DNA of 64,000 bases from Polaromonas sp. (GCA_030655515.1 JAURVI010000045.1:86640-150639), one strand, 5' to 3'; counted from the first letter of the stretch, positions 52,311-60,656 are shown. Translations and numbers: made by a program. Notes: a model not told the origin generated them from the sequence alone.

Positions 52311-52684
52311 GCGCGCATACACCGGCCGCATGGGAGCCGTCCACTTGCAACGTCCCGATGTGGATGGGCGGTAGTCCTGCAGGGCAATGCAATGCGCCAT
52401 CTTATGGGCATCAATTGCCTGAGCGCTATCTGGTGGAAGCGCTAGGCCGTCAACGACCGCCCTATTGCTTTGGGCATGCCTGTTCGGCTCATGGTGGGCC
52501 AAAGGTTGATGAATTCCGCATTTTTCAAGACGGTCTAACGAATCAAGGGCGTCCGATGTGGTGCGCCGTTCTTCCAGACTACATCAACTTGCAGGAAAGC
52601 CCTGCAGGCTTTGATGGCAATCCGCTTGTTGCCGTTGCCAATCTGCGCTCCGCAGTCTCCAAAGCCACCGGAACCGCGCCATGA
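52307..52684 (+). CDS. Hypothetical phage protein, Cys/His-containing (125 aa)
   Basis: Protein of 125 residues with scattered Cys and His (CNV, QCNAP, YCFGHACSAHGG) that may bind a metal. ATGA overlaps at both ends. Function unknown. Confidence 0.68.
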   Translation: MSAHTPAAWEPSTCNVPMWMGGSPAGQCNAPSYGHQLPERYLVEALGRQRPPYCFGHACSAHGGPKVDEFRIFQDGLTNQGRPMWCAVLPDYINLQESPAGFDGNPLVAVANLRSAVSKATGTAP

Positions 52685-52800
52685 ACCGCACCCACTACCG
52701 CACCACAAGGCCGCTATGGGAGGACGTTGCGGGTTGGATTCTGGCCGCTGTTGTTGGCCTCCTATTCGCCTACTTTCTTTTGATTGGACTATCCCAATGA
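52681..52800 (+). CDS. Small single-span membrane protein (39 aa)
   Basis: MNRTHYRTTRPLWEDVAGWI then LAAVVGLLFAYFLLIGLSQ: basic N-terminus and one membrane span. ATGA overlaps with both neighbours make translation likely. Function unknown. Confidence 0.72.
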   Translation: MNRTHYRTTRPLWEDVAGWILAAVVGLLFAYFLLIGLSQ

Positions 52801-53000
52801 TTACCGCATTCAAGCGCGTCATGCGCCGACTCACGCCGCTGGAAGTGGCAAGCCGCGAACTGGCAGAGGCCGAACTGCAAGCCCTGACAGCACAAACCGC
52901 TGTCGAGTACGCGAATTCGGTGGTTGCATACAACGCCCAGCGCATAAAGAGGTTGCGGGCATTTATCGGCAAGCAAACAACTGATGAGGTGACGACATGA
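52797..53000 (+). CDS. Hypothetical phage protein (67 aa)
   Basis: MITAFKRVMRRLTPLEVASR and an Ala/Glu-rich helix; probably coiled coil. The start is fixed by ATGA overlap with the membrane-protein gene. Such MRRLTPLEVA proteins are common in phage early regions. Function unknown. Confidence 0.72.
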   Translation: MITAFKRVMRRLTPLEVASRELAEAELQALTAQTAVEYANSVVAYNAQRIKRLRAFIGKQTTDEVTT

Positions 53001-54196
53001 TCGTTTTTGAAAATCCAGGTGAGATTGATCTGCGCTCGATTTCCACGTTTGGCGTCAGTGTCAAGGCTGGCGATAACCCCATCGGCTTTTTTGGCACGGG
53101 CCTGAAATACGCTATCGCCGTTCTGCTGAGGACCGGCCATAAAGTCTCGATTACTTCCGGCATTGAGGTTGTCAGCTTCGGGATTTCCAGTGAATCCGTG
53201 CGCGGCCAGCCATTCGACTTTGTGACGATGCAAGCAGGCGACGGTCCGGCTACATCTATCGGCTTCACAACCGAGCTTGGAAAGCAGTGGGAATTGTGGA
53301 TGGCCTACCGCGAAATCGCCTGCAACTGCAAAGACGAAGACGGCGAAGGTTTCTACACAACCACCAAGCCCGAACCGCTTGAGGGCGTGACGCGCGTGAT
53401 TGTGGTGGGGGACGCCTTTGAAGGCGTGTTCGACCAGGGCCACCAATTCATTCTTGCCGACAAGCCATCACTGACCATCGGCACGGCAGAGGTCCGCAAT
53501 CGGAAGGGCAATGCCTTCTTCTATCGCGGCGTGAAGGTGATGGACTTGCCGCGCCCCGGCCTCTACACCTACAACGTCAACGCTCAAATGACGCTGACAG
53601 AGGACCGCACCGTCAAAAGCTCATGGGAAATCGGCCAGCACATCGCCAAGATGGTTTTACAGGCAGAGGACGCCAGATTCATCCGCGAAGTCGTCACGGC
53701 TGATGATGCGTATTTTGAGGCGCAGCTTGACTTCCACGGATGGGGGTGCACTACCAGTGAAGCATTCCTCCGGACGGTCGGGGAGTGTATTTCCGACAAG
53801 CGCAGCAAGGTCAACGAAACGGCTATGAAAGTTTGGAAGGATGCCACCAAGCAAACCTGCGCACCGACTGAGATAGTGCTGTCGGCGGTCCAACAGCAGA
53901 CTATGGAGCGCGCTTTGGACTTCACAAAGACCATTGGCTTTGCTGTCCGTGACGCCTATCCCATCCGGGTTGTTGAGAGCCTTGGGGACGGCACATTGGG
54001 GATGGCAGAGGACGGCACGATCTACATCGCAGAGCGGGTGTTCGACCTTGGCGGCGCAAAGATGCTAGCTGCAACCCTCATTGAAGAATATGTTCATCTT
54101 CGCCACGGGCTGCAAGATGCCACCCGCCAATTCCAGGACTTCTTGCTGACAAAGGTTGTCAGCCTTGGAGAAGAAATCGCGGGGGAGGCGCTATGA
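52997..54196 (+). CDS. GHKL-like ATPase phage protein with zincin-like C-terminal motif
   Basis: Protein of 399 residues. NPIGFFGTGLKYAIAVLLRT (about 27-46) resembles the G-rich lid motif of GHKL/MORC-type ATPases; upstream FENPGEIDLRSISTFGVSV is conserved-looking. A classical N-box (ExxxNAxD) is not obvious. Near the C-terminus LIEEYVHLRHGLQDATRQFQ carries EExxH, a form of HExxH lacking the first His. ATP binding and a degraded protease-like fold are possible. Its location among accessory early genes hints at host takeover or counter-defence. Confidence 0.65.
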   Translation: MIVFENPGEIDLRSISTFGVSVKAGDNPIGFFGTGLKYAIAVLLRTGHKVSITSGIEVVSFGISSESVRGQPFDFVTMQAGDGPATSIGFTTELGKQWELWMAYREIACNCKDEDGEGFYTTTKPEPLEGVTRVIVVGDAFEGVFDQGHQFILADKPSLTIGTAEVRNRKGNAFFYRGVKVMDLPRPGLYTYNVNAQMTLTEDRTVKSSWEIGQHIAKMVLQAEDARFIREVVTADDAYFEAQLDFHGWGCTTSEAFLRTVGECISDKRSKVNETAMKVWKDATKQTCAPTEIVLSAVQQQTMERALDFTKTIGFAVRDAYPIRVVESLGDGTLGMAEDGTIYIAERVFDLGGAKMLAATLIEEYVHLRHGLQDATRQFQDFLLTKVVSLGEEIAGEAL

Positions 54197-54468
54197 ACTG
54201 CTGCAACCCCATGACCGGCAAGTGTGAGCAGGGCCACGGCTGCCCAGCCCGCGAAACACCGCACGACAAAGCCGCCCGCCACTTCTGGGAGCCGAACCAG
54301 GCGCTGCACATCGAAGCCTACACCGGCCCGAGCAGGCTGCACCGGGTGCTTGATTGGGTTGGCAACCAGTGGGACAAGCTCAACGAGCTGGGCAAGATTT
54401 GCGCCGTTGTTTGTGGCGTGGCGGTTTGTTTTGCAGCGGCTGTTGCTGCTGTGGAGGCGATGACATGA
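54193..54468 (+). CDS. Cys-rich small protein with C-terminal membrane span (91 aa)
   Basis: N-terminal MNCCNPMTGKCEQGHGCPA has five Cys; the C-terminus ICAVVCGVAVCFAAAVAAVE is a membrane span. ATGA overlaps both sides. Function unknown. Confidence 0.7.
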   Translation: MNCCNPMTGKCEQGHGCPARETPHDKAARHFWEPNQALHIEAYTGPSRLHRVLDWVGNQWDKLNELGKICAVVCGVAVCFAAAVAAVEAMT

Positions 54469-54746
54469 GCGCCGCGCATACACCGGGGCCGTGGTCGCAG
54501 GACAAATACGGCGGCGTAGTCACGCACTCAGGACGGATGTTGGTTGCCGAAGGCGTTGCGCTGGGTGGTCGATCCACAGAGGAAACGCGAGCCAACGCCC
54601 GCCTGATCGCCGCCGCGCCCGAGTTGCTGGAGGCGCTGAACAACATTCTTGTCGGCATGGAGGCATCGGGCGGATGGGAAGGCGATGACGAACTGTTTAA
54701 CGCCGGGGTGGCAGCTTACAAGAAGGCCACAGGTGAGCCAGCATGA
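54465..54746 (+). CDS. HTPGPW-type conserved phage protein (93 aa)
   Basis: Start MSAAHTPGPWSQDKYGGVVT at 54465. The pattern HTPGPW ... ANARLIAAAPELLEAL is a widespread phage protein of unknown function. Confidence 0.78.
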   Translation: MSAAHTPGPWSQDKYGGVVTHSGRMLVAEGVALGGRSTEETRANARLIAAAPELLEALNNILVGMEASGGWEGDDELFNAGVAAYKKATGEPA

Positions 54747-55081
54747 ACGCCGTTCTACGCACAGAAGCCGCAAACGAAAGTTTCCGCCGCCTGGAAACCT
54801 TCCCGCTGGCCTGCCAGTTGCACGAGATTGTTTTCGAGATGGCGGTTGACCAAATCGCCACCCCGGAGCGCATGGGCGGCTGGATTGAATCGGCCAGCAC
54901 TGAGCGCGAGCCGTCGAAGTATTTCGGGCCGATCAGCACGGAGGAAGTTGCCTCAATCCTGTTTGGCACAGCGGCGAATCAGGAGCAGCGAGAACAGGCG
55001 GCGATCCTGCTGCGCAATCGGTTTGTCGAGGAACACATTAAAGAGATTCGGCAAGTTGCCGCTAACCAAGGAAGAACATGA
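54743..55081 (+). CDS. Hypothetical phage protein (112 aa)
   Basis: Acidic helical protein starting MNAVLRTEAANESFRRLETF, coupled by 4-base overlaps to the ERF gene. Possibly an accessory of the recombination module; no motif recognised. Confidence 0.7.
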   Translation: MNAVLRTEAANESFRRLETFPLACQLHEIVFEMAVDQIATPERMGGWIESASTEREPSKYFGPISTEEVASILFGTAANQEQREQAAILLRNRFVEEHIKEIRQVAANQGRT

Positions 55082-55839
55082 ATGCAGTACTAAAAGAGCC
55101 GATGACGCTCGAAGTGATTGAAAATTCAGCCGGGGCCAGCCGCGAGGTACGCGCAATGCCCAAGGCAACGCCCTCCATGCTGTTGCAGATGGCCGTGGAG
55201 CAAGGGGCAGACCTTGACCGCCTTGAGCGCCTGATGGCCCTGCAAGAGCGCTGGGAGGCCACCGAAGCCCGCAAGGCATACGATGCCGCGTTTGCCGCGT
55301 TCAAGGCTGAGGCCGTCCAGATCGTGCGGAACAAGGACGTTACAGCCGGCCCACTCAGTGGGAAAAGCTACGCCGAACTGTTCTCAGTGGTGAACGCAGT
55401 TACCCCCGCGCTGTCCCGTCAGGGCCTCAGTTCATCCTGGAAGATTACAAAGGACGACCCGCAGTGGCTGGAAGTGACTTGCACCCTGCGCCACATCGGC
55501 GGGCATTCTGAATCCGTTTCCATGGGTGGGCCGCCTGACACGGGAGGCGCGAAGAACGCCATTCAGGCCCGCGCCAGCACGGTTTCCTACCTTGAGCGCT
55601 ACACCCTGAAAGCCATCACTGGTGTGGCTGAGGGTGGCGAGGATGATGACGGCGGGCAAGGTGCTGACAGCAAAGAAGCCCCTGCGCTGCAGGCTGGCCG
55701 CGATGCTGCTATGCAGGGAATGAAGGCGTTAACGGCGTGGTGGGGCGGCCTGACTGCCAAGCAGCGCAGCGACATGAGCAAAGACTTCGCCGCCATGCGC
55801 AAGGCCGCACAAGTTGCAGACGGATCCGGCCATGAGTGA
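55078..55839 (+). CDS. ERF-family single-strand annealing protein
   Basis: Recombinase of 253 residues. AAFAAFKAEAVQIVRNKDVT, SGKSYAELFSVVNAVTPALS and RASTVSYLERYTLKAITGVA are the ERF core; the tail is Ala/Lys-rich. It anneals single strands made by the adjacent exonuclease, in phage recombination and genome circularisation. Confidence 0.9.
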   Translation: MNAVLKEPMTLEVIENSAGASREVRAMPKATPSMLLQMAVEQGADLDRLERLMALQERWEATEARKAYDAAFAAFKAEAVQIVRNKDVTAGPLSGKSYAELFSVVNAVTPALSRQGLSSSWKITKDDPQWLEVTCTLRHIGGHSESVSMGGPPDTGGAKNAIQARASTVSYLERYTLKAITGVAEGGEDDDGGQGADSKEAPALQAGRDAAMQGMKALTAWWGGLTAKQRSDMSKDFAAMRKAAQVADGSGHE

Positions 55840-56509
55840 AATCCTGTTTCGCTGTTCGTCTATCGGCAAGTTGATGACGGAACCAAAGACCAAGGAGGAA
55901 GGCCCGTTGTCTGTCGGCGCAAAGACCTATATCCGGCAACTGGCAGCGCAGGAAATTTTCGGGGTTGACTTCGAGGTTTCCAGCAAGCAGATGGAAAAGG
56001 GGATTCTGGTAGAGCCGGAATCTATTGCTCTGCTTAACCGGGTGCGCGGGCTGTCGCTGGTCAAGAACACCGAGCGCAAATCGAACGGATTTTTCACTGG
56101 CGAAGCTGATTTGTTTGACAAACCACGCAAGCGCGGCCACGACACGAAATCGTCATGGTCTGCCGCCACGTTCCCCATCCTGCCGATTGACTGCGAGGAC
56201 AAGCTGTATGAATGGCAGATGCGCGGCTATATGGCTCTATGGGATGCCGACGAGTGGGAGGTGAACTACTGCCTTGTCAACACGCCGGAACACCTGATCG
56301 GGTTTGAGCCTGTATCAATGCACTTCTTTGACCACATCCCGGAACACCAGCGCCTGACAACTTGGATGGTGAAACGCGAAGCCGACAAGGAGGCCGCGAT
56401 TTTTAAGAAGGTCAAGCAGGCGCGTGAGTACTTTTTGCAGGTCGTTACCGACTTTGATGACGCGCACCCGCTCGAAGTTTTCATGGAACTTGAAGAGGCG
56501 CAATCATGA
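55832..56509 (+). CDS. YqaJ-like/lambda-exonuclease-family nuclease
   Basis: Protein of 225 residues, start MSEILFRCSSIGKLMTEPKT at 55832 (8-base overlap with the ERF stop). QMEKGILVEPESIALL, FTGEADLF and HDTKSSW give the Glu, Asp and D-x-K positions of a PD-(D/E)xK site, and YEWQMRGYMALWDADEW matches the YqaJ helix. Works as the resecting partner of ERF. Confidence 0.85.
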   Translation: MSEILFRCSSIGKLMTEPKTKEEGPLSVGAKTYIRQLAAQEIFGVDFEVSSKQMEKGILVEPESIALLNRVRGLSLVKNTERKSNGFFTGEADLFDKPRKRGHDTKSSWSAATFPILPIDCEDKLYEWQMRGYMALWDADEWEVNYCLVNTPEHLIGFEPVSMHFFDHIPEHQRLTTWMVKREADKEAAIFKKVKQAREYFLQVVTDFDDAHPLEVFMELEEAQS

Positions 56510-57195
56510 ACGGTTCTAAATGGTCCCCAGAGGAAACCGCGCTGCTGCGGGAACTGTACGCAGACGCGCACACAGAGGATGTGGCGCTGTTGGTTGGACG
56601 GAGCCTGTCAAGCGTGCGGAATACGGCCTTCAACCTTGGCTTGCGCAAGTCGGAAGAGTACCTGAAAAGCGATACCTGCGGACGTGCCCACAGCCTGCAA
56701 AACCCAGCCGTGAAGGCCGCTCAATTCAAGCCGGGGCACAAAACATGGAATGCAGGCTTGAAGGGCTGGAATCCGGCAGGCAGCAAAAAAGGCCACTTCA
56801 AACCCGGCAGCAAGCCACCGACGACCCGCCCTATCGGCAGCGAGCGAATCGACAAGGACGGATGCCTGATGCGCAAAGTCTCGGAGACAGGCAACCGGCG
56901 AGCCGACTGGAAAACAGAGCACTCGCTGGTTTGGGCTGAGCAGGTCGGCCCGATTCCAGCCGGTCACATCGTAGTTTTCAGGGCTGGTAAGAAAACAGCG
57001 GTTGCAAGCGCCATCAAGGTTGAAGACCTCGAATGCCTGAGCCGCGCCGACTTGATGCTTCGGAACAGCTATCACCGCTACCCGCCAGAAATTGCCCGCC
57101 TGCACCAGCTACGCGGGGCCTTGAATCGTCAGATCAACAAACACACGAAAGCAGCCAATGAATCACATCAGCACCGTCCGTCAGCATCTGCTTGA
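56506..57195 (+). CDS. HNH endonuclease with Myb/SANT-like N-terminus
   Basis: Protein of 229 residues. WSPEETALLRELYADAHTED ... VRNTAFNLGL is a Myb-like helix-turn-helix; TEHSLVWAEQVGPIPAGHIV and LSRADLMLRNSYHRYPPEI form the HNH part. The usual HHKDGN core reads VVFRAGKK, so catalysis may be reduced. Likely a homing-type nuclease. Confidence 0.8.
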   Translation: MNGSKWSPEETALLRELYADAHTEDVALLVGRSLSSVRNTAFNLGLRKSEEYLKSDTCGRAHSLQNPAVKAAQFKPGHKTWNAGLKGWNPAGSKKGHFKPGSKPPTTRPIGSERIDKDGCLMRKVSETGNRRADWKTEHSLVWAEQVGPIPAGHIVVFRAGKKTAVASAIKVEDLECLSRADLMLRNSYHRYPPEIARLHQLRGALNRQINKHTKAANESHQHRPSASA

Positions 57196-57415
57196 CCAAA
57201 TGCAGGCCCTGCGTAGCGCCATAACTCCGGAGGCTGTCAAGGTCGAACTAGAGCGCGCCAAGGGCATCAGCGACTTGGCACAAACCGCAGTGAATAGCGC
57301 CAAGGTAGAGGTGGACTATCTGGTTGCCACCGAGCAAACCGAGTCGGAGTTTATTGCGCAAAAACAGGAATTACCAAACGGGATTGTCGGCATCGTTCGC
57401 CACCGGCTCACCTAG
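57158..57415 (+). CDS. Conserved small phage protein (85 aa)
   Basis: MNHISTVRQHLLDQMQALRS and KGISDLAQTAVNSAKVEVDY form helices seen in many phage proteins of unknown function. Overlaps the HNH gene by 38 bases. Confidence 0.75.
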   Translation: MNHISTVRQHLLDQMQALRSAITPEAVKVELERAKGISDLAQTAVNSAKVEVDYLVATEQTESEFIAQKQELPNGIVGIVRHRLT

Positions 57416-57472
57416 CAGCCATTAATGCACGCGGCCACATTCACCACCGGCCAAATAAACAAGGAGTTTTGT

Positions 57473-57670
57473 ATGTCTCACAGCCTAAAAGCACAAAGAG
57501 CAGAACAGAAGCGCCAGCCAGTCGAATACAACGACGACGACGCTACAGCCAGCCTATGGCAGTGCATCAACAGCGGCCAAGTCGAGGCCGCGCAACTGGT
57601 GCAGCACTACTACGCGGGCGAGATTCAAACCAACCAGGGAGCCAGTGATGGACGCAATACGGAAAATTGA
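57473..57670 (+). CDS. Hypothetical phage protein (65 aa)
   Basis: Start MSHSLKAQRAEQKRQPVEYN at 57473 with AAGGAG 7 bases before it; a longer frame from 57425 is less likely. Acidic C-terminus. Function unknown. Confidence 0.65.
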   Translation: MSHSLKAQRAEQKRQPVEYNDDDATASLWQCINSGQVEAAQLVQHYYAGEIQTNQGASDGRNTEN

Positions 57671-57917
57671 GGCGGCGTTCGATGCGGAATTTATCTGCTA
57701 CGAATTCCCCAGCGAGCAGCAGCGGGACACGGCGATGACCTTGTTTCGCCTTGGCTATCGCGCAGGTAGTGCAAGCAAGGAAGCCGAGCTGGTGAGGTTG
57801 CGGTCGGCTCTGTCAAATCTCTTGGCCGCTGCTGGGCAAAGAGATCCGCAACTGTGGCGCGATGCTCGACAAGACGCCGTTGAAGCCATCACACAACCAC
57901 CGAAGGAGCCGACATGA
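57648..57917 (+). CDS. Hypothetical phage protein (89 aa)
   Basis: MDAIRKIEAAFDAEFICYEF, then a leucine-rich helix; AGGGAG lies 6 bases before the ATG at 57648. Overlaps the previous gene by 23 bases. Function unknown. Confidence 0.68.
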   Translation: MDAIRKIEAAFDAEFICYEFPSEQQRDTAMTLFRLGYRAGSASKEAELVRLRSALSNLLAAAGQRDPQLWRDARQDAVEAITQPPKEPT

Positions 57918-58846
57918 CAACGCAGGCGCACACCTACAAAAACGACGACGTGCTACAGACACCAACCCAACCAAGCCAGGCGGTAGAGCTTACTGAGCGC
58001 GAGAAGTTTGAAACCTGGGCTACAAACCTGGGATTCAGCATAGCCCGTGGATCAATGGGTTTGTACACCAGCCTTGGGACGAACCAACTATTCACCGGAT
58101 GGCTTGGCTGCACCGAGTTTGCCGCATCGCAGCGGGTGCCGGTTGCTTTGCCTGCGGAGCCGGTGGCGTGGATGAAAACCACTAACATCCCGGGCGATGA
58201 CTGGGACGCATACGATTTCAGCGCGAACCAATACGGCGATTTTCAAATACCGCTTTTCCGCCAAATCACCCCCGCCAACACGCCCGCCGGGGCTGGTGGC
58301 GAAGTGGGGGCGGATGTTATCCAGTTGGTCCGTTGGGCCTATGAAGACGCGGCCAGCATGGTCGAGCAGGAAGATCCGCGCACCAGTGACTGGATGTGGG
58401 ATGACCGAGACGACTTGGCAAACGCTATTCACAAACGGTGTGAAGAAACGATTCAGGGTCTCGCCACCCCAGCACCGCCAAAACAGCAGTTCCCGCAGCG
58501 CATTCTTGAACTTATCAAGGAAGTAGCGCGGCGCGAAGATTCAGGCATCTACGGAGCGTGGCAAGACGAGAACGGCGAGCCTATGCAGGACGATGCGGAC
58601 GCAGCGCTTGCATGGATTACAAAACAGCAGCCGGCTTTGGGCAGGGGTGAAGGGGGTGGGGTTCCGCTGAGTGAGGCGACGCTTGGCGAGCTGTACCGAG
58701 CAGCCTTGGATCACTGGGACGATGACTTGATAAATGTGACCTTTTACTTCGCCCGCGCCATCGAAGCCGCCCACGGCATAGGCGTTGCACCCGCCGGCCA
58801 GATAAATCCTGATTCTGCTGGGCAAGGGGTGGAGGGAGGGGGATGA
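57914..58846 (+). CDS. Modular phage protein of unknown function (310 aa)
   Basis: Hydrophilic protein that looks assembled from short modules: an N-terminal LTEREKFETWATNLGFSIA, a PVALPAEPVAWM linker, PQRILELIKEVARRED, and a C-terminal FARAIEAAHGI shared with 49533-49862. Function unknown. Confidence 0.7.
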   Translation: MTTQAHTYKNDDVLQTPTQPSQAVELTEREKFETWATNLGFSIARGSMGLYTSLGTNQLFTGWLGCTEFAASQRVPVALPAEPVAWMKTTNIPGDDWDAYDFSANQYGDFQIPLFRQITPANTPAGAGGEVGADVIQLVRWAYEDAASMVEQEDPRTSDWMWDDRDDLANAIHKRCEETIQGLATPAPPKQQFPQRILELIKEVARREDSGIYGAWQDENGEPMQDDADAALAWITKQQPALGRGEGGGVPLSEATLGELYRAALDHWDDDLINVTFYFARAIEAAHGIGVAPAGQINPDSAGQGVEGGG

Positions 58847-59244
58847 GCTACTGCCGTTTCAGCACGAACGATTACCAGTGCGATGTGTACGTTTACGCCA
58901 GCGTGGGCGGCTTCATCGCCATTCACGTTGCAGGGAGTCGCCAAACACCGGACACCCCGCCACCGCCAGCTATTGGCGACTGGTGGAATCGTGGCGAACA
59001 GGGCATCGCCGACTACATGGCCCGCGACGAGGCCGTGACCGCATGGCTGGCGACAGCAGAGCGCAAAGTCATTGGGCTACCTTATGACGGGCAAAGCCTT
59101 GACGCGGCTGACGAAGCGAGTGCCGCAGAGACGTTGGAAATGCTGCGCGACTTGGGCTACAACGTCCCTCAATTCGTGATTGATGCGCTCAAGGAAGAGG
59201 CCGTCGAAATCGCCGCCGATCAAACCAAGGAAGGGCCGGCATGA
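58843..59244 (+). CDS. Conserved phage protein (133 aa)
   Basis: MSYCRFSTNDYQCDVYVYAS is a start shared by many phage proteins of unknown function; DMLRDLGYNVPQFVIDAL-like helix near the end. ATGA overlap with both neighbours. Confidence 0.75.
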   Translation: MSYCRFSTNDYQCDVYVYASVGGFIAIHVAGSRQTPDTPPPPAIGDWWNRGEQGIADYMARDEAVTAWLATAERKVIGLPYDGQSLDAADEASAAETLEMLRDLGYNVPQFVIDALKEEAVEIAADQTKEGPA

Positions 59245-59606
59245 ACGTCAAAGAAGCGTCCCGGCTGCTTGGCGTTGGCCTGCGCACGACCTACGATCTA
59301 GCCGCCCCGGCAGGCCCAATTCCATGCACTCGCATCGGCAGGCGTATCATTTTCGACCAAGCCGACATTCTGGAGTTCAAAACATCATGCCGATTTACAA
59401 AGACCGAGAGCGCGGTACGTTCGTCTTTGAATTTAGCCGTTACGTCAACGGGCGGCGAGTCCGCGCTACAAAAAATCTTCCGAAAGGCTGGACTCAAACC
59501 CAAGCGGACGCATTCGACCGGCACGAAAGCGCAAGACTCTACGCCGTTGCACAAGGCGTCGGTGCTTCCGATGCCAGCATCGAGGACGCAGTCGCCGTCT
59601 ACCTGA
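59241..59606 (+). CDS. Excisionase-like helix-turn-helix protein overlapping integrase
   Basis: The first 50 residues, MNVKEASRLLGVGLRTTYDL ... CTRIGRRIIFDQADILEFK, are a MerR/excisionase-type (HTH_17) DNA-binding domain. The frame then runs 220 bases into the integrase gene, adding about 70 residues without recognisable structure. As excisionase it would bend att DNA and reverse integration. Confidence 0.75.
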   Translation: MNVKEASRLLGVGLRTTYDLAAPAGPIPCTRIGRRIIFDQADILEFKTSCRFTKTESAVRSSLNLAVTSTGGESALQKIFRKAGLKPKRTHSTGTKAQDSTPLHKASVLPMPASRTQSPST

Positions 59607-60343
59607 CGCACAGAGCGCCGGACCTGAAAAACTACGCCGGACTTTTCCAGGAGCTTCACGCCCTTTATGACGACTACAAAGGCAGACCGATGACAGCCCT
59701 CCCTGATGTTTGTAAGGCAATTGCTATCAAGGCCGGGAAAGCCGGATTGGCCCCGGCCACCATCAAGAACAAGATCAGCTATTTACGCGCCGCCTGTCGG
59801 TACGCATGGAAGCACCACAATCTAGGCGACAACGATCCCGGCACAAGGGTAAGCGTGCCGACAGTCAGGAATGAACGCCACAACTATGTAACCCGCGCCG
59901 ACATGCTGAAACTTGCACGGGCCTGCACCGACAAGACGGCACGGGCATTTATTCGCATCGCTTTTTACAGCGGCATGAGACTTGGAGAGATTGAGCGCGC
60001 CCGCGTAGTCGGTGGAAATTTTGTGCTGGATGACACCAAAAACGGTGACAGGCGCGTTGTGCCGATTCATCCGCGTATCAGGTGCTGCCTCAAGTACACG
60101 GCAGGTACGCGGTATAAAACCGGCTATCACTGGCGCAAGGCACGGGAGGCTGTCGGGATGGTCGATCTACGCTTCCACGACCTACGGCACGCAGCGGCCA
60201 GTGAATTGATAAATCAGGGGGTTGACCTATACACGGTGGGCGCAGTGCTAGGCCACCGGAGTGCGGCAAGCTCTAAGCGGTATGCGCATCTGGCAACCGA
60301 GAGACTGGCCGAAGCGATAGGAAAAATGGGCAAAAGGGCATAA
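59387..60343 (+). CDS. int: Tyrosine-family phage integrase
   Basis: Recombinase of 318 residues, start MPIYKDRERGTFVFEFSRYV at 59387; upstream frame is shadow of the excisionase gene. Catalytic residues visible: Arg in YSGMRLGEIERA (about 200), HDLRHAAASELI (His and Arg), LGHRSAASSKRYAH (His and Tyr nucleophile). It lies 57 bases from the right att site in tRNA-Cys and is convergent with that tRNA. Confidence 0.93.
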   Translation: MPIYKDRERGTFVFEFSRYVNGRRVRATKNLPKGWTQTQADAFDRHESARLYAVAQGVGASDASIEDAVAVYLTHRAPDLKNYAGLFQELHALYDDYKGRPMTALPDVCKAIAIKAGKAGLAPATIKNKISYLRAACRYAWKHHNLGDNDPGTRVSVPTVRNERHNYVTRADMLKLARACTDKTARAFIRIAFYSGMRLGEIERARVVGGNFVLDDTKNGDRRVVPIHPRIRCCLKYTAGTRYKTGYHWRKAREAVGMVDLRFHDLRHAAASELINQGVDLYTVGAVLGHRSAASSKRYAHLATERLAEAIGKMGKRA

Positions 60344-60400
60344 ATTACCCATACAGATTTTACGCACTATGCTATTTATAGCAAACAACGTAGGTAGATA

Positions 60401-60446
60401 GTGGAGGCGCGGGCCGGAGTCGAACCGACCTACTCGGATTTGCAAT
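60401..60446. repeat. Prophage attachment site, right copy (within intact tRNA-Cys)
   Basis: Matches 20016-20061 in 45 of 46 bases. The phage supplies the 3' part of tRNA-Cys here, so the gene remains whole. Confidence 0.93.
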
Positions 60447-60475
60447 CCGGTGCATAACCGCTTTGCTACCGCGCC
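60402..60475 (-). tRNA. tRNA-Cys(GCA), reconstituted by prophage
   Basis: 74 bases with encoded CCA. Acceptor GGCGCGG/CCGCGCC, anticodon loop TTGCAAA with GCA, T-arm GGTTCGACTCC. Its 3' half from the anticodon loop on is the att core. Confidence 0.97.
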
Positions 60476-60566
60476 CTGTCATGACCAATTCTTGCTGTGT
60501 CTGCAGCAGTTTGCTGACTGGTTCCAATGAAAAAGGACAGCATTTTGACGTGCTGCCCTTTTGAAT

Positions 60567-60642
60567 TGGAGCGGGAGAAGAGTCTCGAACTCTCGACCTC
60601 AACCTTGGCAAGGTTGCGCTCTACCAACTGAGCTACTCCCGC
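60567..60642 (-). tRNA. tRNA-Gly(GCC)
   Basis: 76 bases with encoded CCA. Acceptor GCGGGAG/CTCCCGC, anticodon loop TTGCCAA with GCC, T-arm AGTTCGAGACT. First gene of the Gly-Cys(-Leu) operon. A hairpin (AAGGACAGCA/TGCTGCCCTT) lies between it and tRNA-Cys and may be a processing site. Confidence 0.97.
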
Positions 60643-60656
60643 GTTTACAGCCTCGA

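Larger units (their letters stand above)
20016..60446. mobile_element. Prophage, P22-like podovirus plan, integrated in tRNA-Cys
   Basis: About 40.4 kb bounded by the tRNA-Cys direct repeats. It contains a tyrosine integrase next to the right att site, divergent repressor/Cro control, recombination and replication genes, terminase, portal, scaffold, coat, gp4/gp10-like tail proteins, ejection proteins and a lysis cassette. No baseplate, sheath or tape-measure gene is visible, which favours a short-tailed virion. Every expected module seems present and unbroken, so it may be inducible. Confidence 0.95.

Noticed and set aside
59241..60343. Programmed frameshift producing an excisionase-integrase fusion
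   Set aside because: No slippery heptamer is visible near 59375-59390 and the integrase has its own plausible ATG.
20016..60446. Diversity-generating retroelement or CRISPR array in the prophage
   Set aside because: No reverse transcriptase, template/variable repeats or regularly spaced repeats were seen.
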